Assembly: GCA_946406115.1 (NCBI GenBank)
Contig: OX291546.1
Coordinates: 15,555,019-15,619,018, forward strand
Direction: 5' to 3'
DNA: 64,000 bases
From: Apoda limacodes
Taxonomy: Eukaryota; Arthropoda; Insecta; Lepidoptera; Limacodidae
Each line of letters opens with the position of its first letter. Positions within the stretch are counted from its first letter, which is position 1. Under the pieces are notes generated by a model. It was not told the DNA's origin, ran no database searches, and saw nothing but the letters and a program-made list of their open reading frames with translations. Of this stretch, positions 24,901 to 34,600 are shown piece after piece. Made by a program: the position numbers and the translations under genes.

Positions 24901-27900
24901 GTGGGCTAAAGCCGCCATTCTCAGAGAGATCTGTGCCTCATTGTGGGAACCAACTGTATTAAATTTCAATTCCAGAAAATTCGAAATTTACATTTTGCTC
25001 GCGGCTCCGCGCTCCTGGAATTCAGCTTTCGAGCTTGCATTTCTACAAGAATTTAGATCTTGATAAGAAGTCCCAGGCCACGCAGAAAATTCTTTTTCGC
25101 TCGAAAACTGCAAATCGATGTAGAGTTTAGCCGTTTGGCACACAGGTACTTTAGAGCAAAACAATAATTTTGACCCGCAGTTCCCCAAAATATTTCCCTT
25201 CGGGGGGGGTATCAAATGAAAGGGCCCTAAAAATATACCACACTATTACCTTTGGGCTACTTTGTTTCTTAAAATCCAAAAAACATACCAAGTTTTTCCA
25301 GGTAGAAGACGGCTCAGTATTTTTCTCTAATATATAGCTTAAATGATAGTTTATATCCTCATTTTTGACCTCCTGAAAGCAATTTGGAAAATATAGAAAT
25401 TTTGAATTGTTTTGCCCTAAAGTACCTGTGTGCCAAACGGCTAAACTCTACATCGATTTGCAATATTTTTTTTACGTTCACCTACGGCTATAAAGGTTCA
25501 CTGCTCGTTCCCCGTAGGTGATAGCGTGATAATATGTAGCCTATATGTTGACCCGACTTCTTAATAATATTCGTGCCAAATTTTAAGTAAATCCATGCAG
25601 TACTTTTTGAGTAATTTCCGAACATACATACAGACAAACAAACAAACAGACAAAAATTCTAAAAACTATATTTTTGGCTTTGGTATCGATTGTAGATCTC
25701 ACCCCAAGTATTCTTTTAAAAAAAATTCAATGTACAGTTTTGACTTTCCTACCATTTTATTATATGTATCGATTGTAATTGTCACTTGTAATTGTTTCAA
25801 AAATTTATTTGAAATTAAGAATACCATTGTTCGAATTCGAATTGCCCTCCACATTTTTTTGAGACTCAAATTAAATTATCCTGTCTCATTTAATGATTTT
25901 TCATTACACAACATTTTCGTGCGATTATTTTCTACGATTTTAAATGTGGCCTAAAATCTGATGAGTCATTTGATCGACTTCAAATGGCTTCTATGGATGA
26001 AGGACCTTCAAAAGTAACTATCTACCGTTGGCATAGCGAGTTCAAGCGCGGTCGTCTTACTTTGGGCGATGAGCAAAGGAGTGGTCGATCTACGACGGCT
26101 GTCACGGAACAAAGTGTCTGGCTGTAAAAAAATTAAATCAAGAAAACAGGCGAATTACATACGAAGAGATTCAGCATACACTGCAGACTGGTTCGGAAAG
26201 CGTTCACAAGGTTCTACACGAGCACCTTTGCGTCAAGAGGATAGTTTCGCACTGGGTGCCACACACCGAAGCTCAGAAAAAGGCCCGTGTGGAGTGGTGC
26301 CGTGATATGATTCAAAAATTTGAAGCAGGCTCGTCTCGGCGCGTTTACGACATTGTGACAGATGACGAATCCTGGATTTATCAATACGATCCAGAAACAA
26401 AGCGTCAGTCGACAGTTTGGCTGTGTAAAAACGAACCAACGCCTACGAAAGTGATGTTATCGAGAAGCCCAGGGAAAATTTTGATCGCTAGTTTCTTCAC
26501 TTTGACGGGGTATCTGGTTTCAATTTCATTACAGCAACAAGCGACCGAACACCGGGCTCGTCAGGGTACTGCTTCACCATGACAACCCGCGGACTCAGCG
26601 CTCAAAACGAGGGAGGGATTTCTTTTTATTTCCTAAAATAAAAAATCAGCTGAACGGGATATAGTTTTCATCGCCGGAAGACGCGCTAGCAGCGTTCGAG
26701 AAGGCCGTGGAAGAAGTTTCTGCGGTGGACTGGAATAATGTTTCGAAAATTGGTTCAGACGCATGAAACTTTGTATACAGGTGAAGAGTTCTTTGAAAAG
26801 ATTTAATCAAAATATTTTATTCTTAGAAGTTAGTTATTTAGTTACTCAAAATTTTCGGAGTGTCCCACGTATACTATGTACTTTTTTGTCCCTCCAGCTA
26901 TTCCCGAGGCAAAAATTTTATCACCTGGTTTCTTCGTTGCGACGTAAAGAGTTGTTGAATAGTATCCTGCATTTCTGCTCGCAAATGAATCGTATTTCTA
27001 TAGGAGCTCTTGATCGTGACTTTAAGTATTGTGTCCTTTTCCGTACTTCTTACTATTTTTGTCCCAAAAAAAAGATCAAACCAATATTCTGTTACGACTT
27101 GAAAAAACAGGGCCTGGCGGTGGCACCTGTTGAAAAGTTATTCCCATGGGCAATATTATTTATTTAATTCAATAATATAATTTTATCTATTAATTATTTA
27201 CTTGCGTTTTATGAATGCGTTATGCGACTATGTTATAAATAGCGCTTTATGATAATAACGCGTTTGGACGAAATGTTGATGGTTAAGAATATTAAGTGTA
27301 ATACAGTTTGTATGAGAAAAAGATGCGACCTTAATACGTTGTTTTATTCCAGATAAGAATGTTCTTTGGACGTTATTCAACGGAGAGTCATTTGATTACA
27401 TCGGGTCGCAGCGGGTCGCATACGACTTAAGTCGCGGTGGTTGGCCAGCAAGTGCGCCATTGACCCCAGCACAAATACGCCTTCACGTCGAGATTGGACA
27501 GATAGGAGGTGTACTTGCTAATAAAAACGACACATGGCCTTTGTTTGCTGTGGTCCCTGAGGATGTTTTGGTGTCGGATGTGAGTACAGTGCAATAAACT
27601 TTTCTCTGATCTTAGGTGTTTAGTCGCTAGTGTCGTTGTAAGTTCACACGATTTCAATATGGCGACTGTATTTTGATTTTTAACCACTGAGTCAGAAAAG
27701 TTTGTTGCAGTTATAATGATATTTTACGCTTTCTACATTATTGCCATGCCTACGTCCACTATTAGACTCCGGCTCTTTCTGTTGTAAACTACAGATTTTT
27801 ACTACTACAGAGTTACCTAAAGTGTCAGAAACACATATTTTTACTATTTTTACTACGCCTGGTGTTCTGCAATCACTTTGCCCTTTTCAATACTAACATG

Positions 27901-30900
27901 TTTTGGAAAGCGCCTATTTTAGGATTAGTCTAGCTACCAAAGGCACTGGCTACAAGTGAAATTGAGAGCATTATCATAAGCACCACAGCATACTTATAGA
28001 TATAGGGTAATTTCCGGTGTTAAGTATATCAGTTTTGTGGTTTGATACGCTTAGCACCTTATTTCCAAATTTGTTTCTAAATGCTCAGTGCATTATGATA
28101 TGATTAGCAAAGTTCGGCATTACACAAGAGGCAGTTTTTCAATCACATGATGGATGGATAAGCATTGTGTAATAAACAAGGCTAACGCGTTTCATACGAC
28201 TTATGTTTAGATAAAACACTTGGAAAAATGACCCGCAGATTTCTTTTTTCGTGCGGTGCGCTTTTGAAACATCCTATATTTTGCAAAGTTATAATTTTTT
28301 TTACATAACCGCACTAGTGTGATAATGCAAATTAAAGCGCACGCGTTTTATTAGCTGCATTATGATGTTACAAGCGATGCAATAAGAGCTAATTTACGAG
28401 CAAATGTTTGTCAAATCAGGAGCATGTAGCTATGTGTATGTTTCCATACAAGATTTGATTGTATAATCATGATATTTATAAAGTGACTTATGACATAAAC
28501 TTTTATTTAACAGGTTAACGAGTTTCTCGTTGAAATGAGCAACAAAATAAATGTATCAGTGAAAGTTACAACAAAATTACCGCCATCGTCGCTGCATTCG
28601 TTCAGAAAGATACTCAATGCGAATGTGACAGGAATTGGTGTCTTACCAGAAGTATTATTGGTCGACTTTGCCGAAACATATAACAATATGTTTTATCAAT
28701 CTGTTCTCGATGACTTTGAGATGATTTCGTTTAAGTATCATAATATAAGTATCGACAACATGGGGACATGTGAGTTAATTTTTTTTTTGTTTATGTAGAA
28801 TACAAAAATTAAAAGCGAAAAAACCTTTTTTAAAAAAGCTCTTATTTAAATTCTCTTAAAAGAAGAAAATAAAATCTGCTTCAAAATTGAGTGGCAAGAT
28901 TCCACCCGAACAAACATACATACATGCATTGCAAGTTAAATAAAAACTTTTAATTACTGATTGGATGTATTTGAATTAAGGTGTTTGACTATTTTTTATA
29001 GTTCTATTTATGGGTCGTTATCGGCACAGTTCCTTTCTTACGGAGGGTGTAACCAGCGGCTGGACAAATTCACATCATAAAGTAGCCTACAACATCTATT
29101 TACCAACCAACATCTATTTTTTCTGAAGGGTCGGCAACGCGCAAGTGATACCCCTGGTGTTGCAAGCGTCCATAGGCTACGGTGACCGCTTACCATCAGG
29201 TGGACCGTAAGCTTGTTTGCCACCTTAGTGGTATAAAAAAAAATACTGCTTCTGATCGCAGTGTAACTGTACTAAGGTGCTTGATATATGTCCTACGTAA
29301 ATACCAACTTTAAGTGTCTTTAATAAGTGGTAAATCTTATATATTATTATATATAAGATATAGATAATGATTCTGAATGGAGTTTTCCTTTTATATTGGC
29401 GACTAAATAAAATAAATGTTTGTCTTTTAGTTGTGCCCACGGATGAACTCTTGGCAAACGGAACCATGCTAGCTAGCGATCCCCAAGTTAAGATAACGCG
29501 ACTGTCAACAGCGCTGGCACGTACCCTTTACCAACAAGTTGTAGGGTACGCTTACAATGGCAGCGTTTCTGCCTCTGCCCATTTGGTGAGTTATTATTTT
29601 TTATATTAATCCAGGACTTGGTCAATCTGTGTGGAAATATTCATTGTTTCATGTTTGTTACATCTATACATATTCAGGGGCTGGGCGGGGCATATAAATG
29701 TAAAGCAAATACATCGCACACCTTAGATTTGCTGACGACATCGTTATTATGGCAGAGTCACTGCAAGGACTGAGCGAAATGTCGCACCCACTAGATGAAT
29801 CCTCCCGACGAGTGGACAAGACAAAAGTTACGTACAACCAACACGTCATGCCAATGCCAGTATACGTCGCTGATACTTTTACCTTGACAGAAAAGGCCGA
29901 TAGGAGGATCAAGCTAGGGTGAAAAATCTTTTACGGCGTTATTTAACTGTCCGGAAGCAGTAAGAAAACACTTGTAAGCTACATATGGTCAAAAATATCT
30001 TTTCTCATAGTGGTCTCCTTTATAGTTTTCCGCCAAATTAGTGATAGAATTGCTCTGTGCTGCGCCTCGCCGGCTTCTGCACTCTAAACTACGACATAAA
30101 GACACCATATTGTATACATATCAAAACTAGATTAAATAAAGTCGCGATTGCTGCCAAAACCTTTCACCTACATGGTATTTGAACCTAAATCTTAGCTAAA
30201 ACGTTTAAGGCTGAATTTAGGCGGGGCTCGAGATTAGGCAATTTTACCCTATGTGATACATTTTACAAAATTATTAGCTTATGGTTTTGTGCAACTGATT
30301 CAATTTTTATTAAGTTAGGTAGTAAGATTAGATTAAAATTGTTATTTAAATATTCTGGGATTTATAGGACAAATTCCTCACTTACGTTTACGACTAAAAC
30401 TAGGTAGTAAACGACACTTGTATTTTTTATTTTGAATTGTAAGGGTGTGCAGGACAATTTGAAAAGACGATGTCCTTCACATCCAAATTTTGGAGGTGAC
30501 TTATATTAACCACTAGGGTGGTATAAGACAATTGATAGTTTATTCGCATTTTACGCTCAAAAGTTGTTTTTTTATACTTTGCTTCACTACCATAATGTGT
30601 ACTCATTTTCTTCATTGTTTGATAACTAAGTGTTATTTACATCCATATTTTAACGGTAAACATTGTTTAACGTGTCAATTTATGTAGGTCGTAAAGGCAT
30701 TTTTTTTTAACTGAGTAAAACAGTGTCAAAAAATCCTTTATGACCAAATGTCCTTTACGAACGAGCCCAGAGGTATCGAAATATTATAGTAGATCGACAA
30801 CCAGTACAATCAAAAGTTGACTATCTCGATTCGTTTTGTGCAGGAGACATATGATGATAATTTAAGCCTATTTGCAGGTAGACGAGATGCTATACTGTTT

Positions 30901-33376
30901 CCTGAAGAGCCAAGCGTGTCGGCTGCTGCAGGCAGCGGACTTTGTGCCAAGCAGTGACGAGGAAGAGAAGGGTGAGCAGCAGCCAGCGTCGCTTTATGTT
31001 GGCGTGGTAGCGTGGACAAGTTCGGCCGCCACCTACGCGGGACACCTGCTCGCTCTGCTCACCGGCGCGCAACAGGAAGCCGCTAACCGCACGCAATGTG
31101 ACACTCTCCAAACTGCACATCAAGTTAGTTTAATTAGCCTTTATTGTTGGTCTAGCAGTTTCGGTGTCTGCCTCACGTTCTGATGGGTTAAGGTTTCAGC
31201 CCGGCGTATATCAATGAGTCCTTTTTGTTGACACCACTGGTTTTAAGATAAGGAAAACGTCCTGAGGAAACCTGCATATATTAAAAAGACGAATCTGAAG
31301 TCCGCAACTGTTGGACTGAATACTGCCCTCCTAGGCGAAAGGTAGGCCGTGCACTAACAGTGGGGACTTATGATGAGGGTTTTGGATATCGGAGGAACGG
31401 AATGTTATGTCATATCTATCCCTCTGCCTGTCTATGATGTTTACACTCTTGTAGTAGTTTTAGACGAGATGCTTCAGAAATGATTAGTCGTGTTTTTTTA
31501 CTAGTAGTTTTTTATTTTTTATTTTTATTCGTTACTCAATATCATAATCATCAATTTTCAGTCTTATTTAAAAATATGTACAGTTATCACCTAACTTTTT
31601 GAACCTATTTTAGAAATTGAATTTTAATAATATGTAATTTACATACATTGTTTGTGTATAGGAATTCTCTTACTACTGGCTGCGTGGCTGGAATGATAGT
31701 GGAGTGTGTATTCAGACAACGATGAATTTTAGCCAAGCTGTCAGTCCTGCTTTTGTAGTCTCAGGTAATTTGTAATTTATTTATTTTATACGTCAGTGTT
31801 TGGATAAGATAATAAACTTTTACTAATGTCTTGTAATTAAAACTCATCCAGGAATGTAAATACTTTCGCCAAGGCACAGACGCGTTCCTTCTGAGCGGCG
31901 TTGCTATTTAATAGCAAAACCTTATTTTAGCACCAACTATCGTTCCGTTAAAGCGCAGCTGACAATTCCAACGGCGCTATAATTGTTAAAACGAAACGCG
32001 TCATTTTTTGATAGTTTAGTGTGTGTATATTATTCAGTATTTTATTCTGATTTTTCTTGTTATAGAATTTATTATGCGAAAATAAAAAAAGAAACAAGGC
32101 TATAATTATAATTATTATTTACTTACTGCCAGTTATCTTAATAATTTGTAAATATTTTTTTGTATTCTCTAGATTACGACTTCACATCAAGCGATTATTC
32201 AACTTGGACGGAGTCAGTGTGGCAGGCGATGTCGGCGCGTGTGTTCGTAGTGTCAGGGGGCGGAGGCGCGCAGACTGCGGCACTCACGGGGGGGCTAGCT
32301 ACCTTGATAGCAGTGTTCCTCACTTACTGGCTAGATCGAAACAAGCAGCTTGTATTCACACCATCTGTTCCTATCGTCAATAATGATGCTACTACTGGGT
32401 TAGTCTTTCCCTTACATTGTTAGCAGGTTTCCTAAACTACTCAATGGCTAGACCGGTACTAGCAGGGCATGTTTGTACTATCTGTCTCTGTCGTTAACAG
32501 CAGTGCTACAGTCAGTCTATCTATTACCTTAGTAGTAGTGTTTCTCAACTACTGGCTGGATCTCTTTCTCTGGCAAGGTTGCAAACAAGCTTGATGTAAA
32601 AAGGTACGATAATATTGGGTTAGAGCAGTGTTACAAGTACTGGCCAGAACAAGCTACTTATTTTCATAATGCACTGTAAGATAAGTTCTGCCCTTACCTT
32701 TGCCATAAACTCACCAGCCTCATAAGTCCCCATTGTTGGGGCACGGCCTGCCCTCACCGAGAGCTATTTGGGCCATAGTCCACACACGGGCCCAGTCCAG
32801 ATTGTCAATTTATCCTACGTCATTTTTTTTTTTGACGTATGCCGGTTTTCTTACGAAATATTCCTTCACCGGAGTACTTGAAAAGATGAGAAAAAGATTC
32901 ATTGGTACACAGGTTCTAGCCCGGTCGAACCTCCGCCCTTCAAAGCCGTGCTTGGCTGGGCGTGTGTCTATCACTACCTAAGAAGCAGCATCAGTTGTCC
33001 ATTATATTCTAAATAAAAATCATATTAGTATAGTCACTGTAGATGTAACGCCTTGGAACTCTAGGATGAGACTTGACGGCCAGACTTTTTCTCAACAAGC
33101 TTCCTGGTACTGATCGGTCCGTGTTGATCCTTTGATTTTTATTTGAATGATTACTTTCAAGTGAAACCGCAGGATACAGTTAGTAAATACATATGAATAT
33201 ACTTAAATACTATCTAATGTATTTCAATATTCCCACTAACCATACAACCAGCTCTGTTCTAAATACATATATTTATAAAAACAAAATAAATATTTTTCTA
33301 CAAACAAATATTAGAACACACCCTTATCTAATTCTATTCTTTTTGTTTCAGTATACTGAGGACAGTAAATTGTTAG
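6985..33376 (+). CDS. nct: Nicastrin, gamma-secretase substrate-receptor subunit
   Basis: Type I membrane glycoprotein that stabilises the presenilin gamma-secretase complex and gates substrate entry (Notch, APP-like proteins). Exons: 6985-7030, 7548-7649, 9445-9640, 20530-20727, 20811-20912, 21823-21913, 21998-22064, 24552-24656, 27353-27579, 28514-28769, 29431-29585, 30878-31123, 31662-31764, 32173-32398, 33352-33376; all GT-AG, phases consistent, 714 residues (human about 709). The start gives a short hydrophobic signal (MELIKFYVLCFIGF). The mature N-terminus has GGAACFRRLNGTHQAGCS. The aminopeptidase-like domain carries the hallmark GESFDYIGS, with DYIGS at residues 317-321 and the conserved Glu at 314. 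The juxtamembrane DYSTWTES leads into one transmembrane helix at about 667-685. NGT and NST glycosylation sites occur early. Intron 3 (10.9 kb) is inflated by retrotransposons. The last exon adds only ILRTVNC; an alternative is described under findings. Confidence 0.95.
7140..7465 (+). repeat. Degenerate 3' fragment of the CR1/Jockey-like LINE
   Basis: Lies in nicastrin intron 1. It matches the segment at about 15180-15450 of the long copy (TTCC-CCTGTGTGT-TTC-ACCGCTTGTA, GAGGA-TTGTTCG-AATGATG, ATCGGC), but with many substitutions, small indels and stops. The end of the family, with the GGCGGACCG box, is missing. Confidence 0.7.
9165..9238 (+). repeat. Short dispersed repeat family B, 3' end only
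   Basis: The block GAGGGTAGGCCCTGCTCCAA followed by CAGTGGGGACGTATGA matches the 3' part of related blocks at 31235-31380, 49015-49190 and, on minus, 32715-32985. It lies in nicastrin intron 2. This is a pattern I associate with abundant lepidopteran retroposons; the class is not certain. Confidence 0.55.
10258..10440 (-). repeat. RTE-like LINE 3'-end fragment
   Basis: Read on minus, it encodes debris similar to the C-terminal end of the RTE-like fragment at 48325-48610: a WAGHVC-like stretch, a KKVA-like stretch, [12 protein letters not shown], then a TGATGATGATGATT tail. Frameshifts and stops make it non-coding. In nicastrin intron 3. Confidence 0.7.
12404..13336 (+). pseudogene. LINE ORF, endonuclease domain (broken from the RT ORF)
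   Basis: A 310-codon ORF encodes an endonuclease/exonuclease/phosphatase-family domain. Visible motifs are FLTETQI (metal-binding Glu), RAGVCMFV, VILGDFNAHH (catalytic Asp-x-Asn) and SSDHCLV (Ser-Asp-His) near the end of the domain. The domain would nick target DNA to prime reverse transcription. The frame is lost near 13336: coding similarity continues in the next frame as WFNRSCREAKILKQTAYEA and then hits a stop at 13386. The start ATG at 12404 follows the GC-rich leader. Confidence 0.8.
13626..15539 (+). pseudogene. LINE reverse transcriptase, frameshifted with internal insertion
   Basis: Three open pieces in different frames make up one RT. Piece 13626-14195 has KSSGPDGIPAVVLKQC, VHPVPKKGD, NYRPIAITSLLSK and QYGFRHGRST. 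The DIAKAFD block near 14195-14215 is frameshifted. Piece 14451-14819 has GVPQGSVLSP and the catalytic YADDS near 14650. Piece 14820-15539 is the C-terminal part with ILGVHIS, RPHMEYCCHLW and FFLP-like RNFLPQTLRLWNELPAKV. A stop at 14817-14819 separates the last two. The host-unrelated insertion at 14287-14419 interrupts the palm domain. The copy cannot make a functional enzyme. Confidence 0.85.
14287..14419 (+). repeat. 133-bp duplicate of 15159-15291 inserted in the RT palm region
   Basis: The segment from GATCCCAAACTCACTTGCGG to GGCTACTTTCT is almost identical to 15159-15291, 872 bp downstream. It is flanked on both sides by two copies of the same RT stretch (14217-14286 and 14422-14491, both GGGTCTGGCACC to CAAATGGG), so the event also duplicated about 70 bp. 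Confidence 0.85.
15737..18989. mobile_element. TIR element (MITE-like) split by an RTE retrotransposon
   Basis: The inverted repeats are about 70 bp: 15737-15806 and 18920-18989. They match at all but about four positions plus one small indel, with shared blocks CGGCGGATTATAC and CCATACTTTACGATCTGC. Between them lie about 40-85 bp of unassigned sequence on each side and the minus-strand RTE element. The simplest reading is that a palindromic element of about 250-300 bp received the RTE insertion later. No transposase is seen, and no target duplication was verified. Confidence 0.7.
15845..18830 (-). mobile_element. RTE-type non-LTR retrotransposon, minus strand, frameshifted
   Basis: Read on minus from about 18830. 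The endonuclease begins near 18700 (WNVRGLRDEGKLHILE), with SETHWKESGH, LIVLGDFNAKVG and GADCHSDHQLL, spread over two frames. RT follows: KCNKAVGVDEIPIEII, LIPLHKKGSTKKCNNYRLIS, GFVKERGTREQI, CFVDFRKAFDTVQW, GVRQGCILS and the catalytic RYADDTTLL at about 16660-16685. The C-terminal RRLLRIPWTAHRTN block is typical of RTE-related elements. The 3' end at about 15845-15885 has a GAAGAAGAAGA tract, as RTE elements often do. ORF breaks occur near 18520, 17750-17890, 16680-16790 and 16084, so the copy is dead. It lies inside the TIR element above, in nicastrin intron 3. Confidence 0.85.
18990..19980. other. Intron sequence, no gene seen
   Basis: Part of nicastrin intron 3. It includes a CpG-rich patch at 19490-19760 without a recognisable domain. 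Confidence 0.4.
19981..20345 (+). repeat. RTE-like LINE 3'-end fragment
   Basis: Encodes the degenerate C-terminal tail of an RTE-like polyprotein: KWKWAGHVARLQDRRWTKRV, then KRRRGRPVAYWEDDI, then a frameshifted REKWLALEEAF-like end, followed by ATATATATTAAATAAAAAAA. The WAGHVAR/GRP-W-DD pattern is the usual C-terminus of this clade. It is a different subfamily from the fragment at 48325. In nicastrin intron 3. Confidence 0.75.
21095..21330 (+). repeat. CR1/Jockey-like LINE 3' fragment
   Basis: Matches 15355-15600 of the long copy: RNFLPRTLELWNEL, then FFKKEVIGF, GGTCGGCAACGCGCGAGTGA, CCATCAGGCGGACCG, TTGTTTGCCACCGTAGTGG and an A tail. Lies in nicastrin intron 5 and is 5'-truncated, as is usual for LINE insertions. 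Confidence 0.85.
21600..21675 (+). repeat. Short lepidopteran dispersed repeat fragment
   Basis: The words GTCAGCCGGAAGACGTCCAC and TGCTGAACCTAGGCCTCCCC occur together. I associate this block with a common lepidopteran LINE or SINE 3' region. Only one copy is in this window, so this rests on recall. Confidence 0.4.
22442..23067. repeat. Palindromic MITE family P, copy 1
   Basis: The arms are about 175 bp each (22442-22618 and 22890-23067) and nearly perfect reverse complements, starting GGTGTACGCATAAAAAAACC and ending with the complement. They flank a unique centre of about 270 bp. There is no coding capacity. A second, shorter copy lies at 25109-25462. It is in nicastrin intron 7. The high arm identity suggests a relatively recent foldback or gene conversion between arms. 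Confidence 0.85.
24161..24173 (+). repeat. Homopolymer C tract
   Basis: Thirteen consecutive C in AT-rich intron sequence. Its length is likely to vary between individuals or by assembly error. Confidence 0.9.
24440..24492 (+). repeat. CR1/Jockey-like LINE 3' tail
   Basis: Only the terminal box remains: TTTACCATCAGGCGGACCGC, TTGTTTGCCACCTAAATGGT, then A-rich sequence. It ends about 60 bp before nicastrin exon 8. Confidence 0.75.
25109..25462. repeat. Palindromic MITE family P, copy 2
   Basis: Shares arms of about 54 bp with copy 1 (GCAAATCGATGTAGAGTTTA, then GCCGTTTGGCACACAGGTAC) and also the inner words GGTAGAAGACGGCTCAGTAT and TTTTTCTCTAATATAT. Compared with copy 1, the right inner part of the arm is lost, so the palindrome is partly decayed. 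In nicastrin intron 8. Confidence 0.8.
25520..25690 (+). repeat. Dispersed repeat fragment with CAAACAAACAGACAAA tract
   Basis: The stretch around TTTTTGAGTAATTTCCGAAC, followed by ACATACAGACAAACAAAC and AATTCTAAAAACTA, is a pattern I associate with common insect repeats. The ORF at 25595-25954 runs through it and is not considered a gene. Confidence 0.4.
25895..26860 (+). pseudogene. Mariner transposase relic
   Basis: Degenerate mariner-family (DD34D) transposase in nicastrin intron 8. Recognisable pieces, in shifting frames, are FRAIIFYDFKCGL, SFDRLQMASMDEGPSK and VTIYRWHSEFKRGRL (helix-turn-helix N-terminal domain), DEQRSGRST, a VEWCRDMIQKFE piece, DDESWIYQYDPETKRQS (first catalytic Asp region), LLHHDN-like HHDNPRTQ (second Asp region), FFLFPKIKNQL and an AFEKAVEEV tail. 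At least five stops or frameshifts and an internal deletion inactivate it. Inverted terminal repeats were not located with confidence; GGAGTGTCCCACGTATAC near 26856 may belong to the 3' end. Confidence 0.9.
29115..29245 (+). repeat. CR1/Jockey-like LINE 3' tail
   Basis: Contains TCTGAAGGGTCGGCAACGCG, the GTCCATAGGCTACGGTGACC block, CCATCAGGTGGACCG and TTGCCACCTTAGTGGTATAA, ending in nine or so A. In nicastrin intron 10, about 185 bp before exon 11. Confidence 0.85.
29715..29925 (+). repeat. RTE-like RT fragment, internally deleted
   Basis: Encodes HLRFADDIVIMAESLQGLSE (the catalytic FADD block of an RTE-like RT) and then, with deletions, VMPMPVYVADTFTLT and KADRRIKLG. Related to the piece at 44800-44960, which starts at [19 protein letters not shown]. 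In nicastrin intron 11. Confidence 0.75.
31235..31380 (+). repeat. Dispersed repeat family B
   Basis: GTCCTGAGGAAACCTGCATA, then GTAGGCCGTGCACTAACAGT and GGGGACTTATGATG match the copies at 49015 and 32715. In nicastrin intron 12. Confidence 0.6.
32715..32985 (-). repeat. Dispersed repeat family B, longest copy
   Basis: On minus the order is GCGGAGGTTCGACCGGGCTA, CTCCGGTGAAGGAATATTTC, AAACCGGCATACGTC, CTGGACTGGGCCCGTGTGTG, then GGCAGGCCGTGCCCCAACAA and TGGGGACTTATGAGGCTGG. GGTTCGACC resembles a Pol III B box, which would fit a tRNA-derived SINE, but no A box is clear. In nicastrin intron 14. Confidence 0.65.
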
Positions 33377-33525
33377 AAGTCTACATAATACATCCATTAT
33401 GACATTAAGACCTGCATTCCATTCTTATACAATATGATAAGCTCCAATGTTCACAATTTAATATTGATAAAATATTTATTTTTAGTCTAAGAAATGTTTT
33501 ATATTGTAACGATCTCTTTGTTAAG

Positions 33526-33539
33526 AATAAACTAATAAA
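33526..33539 (+). promoter_or_regulatory. Tandem poly(A) signals for nicastrin
   Basis: AATAAA at 33526-33531 and again at 33534-33539, about 150 bp after the proposed stop at 33374-33376. Confidence 0.6.
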
Positions 33540-33659
33540 TAACACAAGTTTGTTTTAATTTTAACAGCCTGGTCAGCTCCATGCTCAAGACAGTATACTG
33601 TCTAAAAAATCTTGGCACCGCTCCACTGTACTTTATTCGCATTTGTAGGTAGTTTAATT

Positions 33660-34151
33660 AAAAGAACTGTTTTGTATGTATGTGTCATACTTGCATAATG
33701 TGTTGTTTGCTAACACATACTTAAGAGAGCCCCCAATGCGCATATACATTTGCTTTATGGGCCTTAAGCTAAAATGTCAATCTCAAATAGAGTTCATTTA
33801 TCTGTGTCAAAAATATCTAAAAATTGGCCAACATCAGTGTAAAAAATGGAAATTGTTGATAAGGACTTATGGATTAAAGATAAAGTATGGTATTAGGATA
33901 GTGGGATCGATTTTAAGAACGAGCAGAAAACGGCACATTTGAGTAGGGCGCTTTGATCCATTGTGGCGTTTTTAGGATGTGCCAAGATTTTGTAGACGCA
34001 CTATACTGTAATGTATTGTTACGGCCGGTAATTTTCTAAACGCGTCCATTCCAGGAAACATAACAAATCACAACAGAAATACATTGTAATGGTCTATTCA
34101 ACTTTAAATGTTGCTAGAAGATCGCACTATAGCTAAAAAGTAAATCTTATC
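33660..34151. other. Intergenic, no supported gene
   Basis: An 88-codon ORF (33676-33942) has no recognisable domain and is probably chance in AT-rich DNA. Confidence 0.4.
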
Positions 34152-34600
34152 TACCCGAATCGATTAATTGTGCAATCCACAACGTACCATCCCCCCGATC
34201 GACCTCGGCACGTACTAACGGCCCCAGATGATGACGCTATCCGGATAGCGATATTAGTCTCAACGACCTCCCCCAATAGAGCCTCCCTCCAAACACGTCG
34301 CCGACGTCCCCGGGTTCGTCATACACGAGGTATCAAAAAAGAGTGCCGGGGCGCTTCTCGCCCCCTCTCAATCGCAACCGCACCCGCGTAACGGGGAACT
34401 CCCCTCCTGGCGGTGACTCACCTTCGGGTTCGAGACACACGCTGGTCGAAAGGACGCCCCCGAGAGCGACAACCCAAGCGGGGAGCTCTTGAGCGCTAAG
34501 CGCTATACAGGCTGAGGCTCCTTCAGAGACTAGCCCAAATAATGTCCGGTGAAGCATTTATGGCTGCAACAGCCAACTGCAATGTCAGTTCAGAAAAAAA
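34152..34600 (+). repeat. Repeat family X, copy 2
   Basis: Begins with CGATTAATTGTGCAATCCAC like copy 1 and ends TTATGGCTGCAACAGCCAAC, TGCAATGTCAGTTCAG plus ten A. GGTTCGAGACACACG in the middle matches a loose B-box pattern. The forward ORF repeats the words DRPRHVLTAPDDD and RPRVRHTRGIKKECRGAS. Confidence 0.8.

Noticed and set aside
25595..25954. 119-codon ORF before the mariner relic
   Set aside because: It runs through a dispersed repeat and then through the wrong frame of the mariner N-terminal region.
33676..33942. 88-codon ORF after nicastrin
   Set aside because: No domain, biased composition and no splice context; probably chance.
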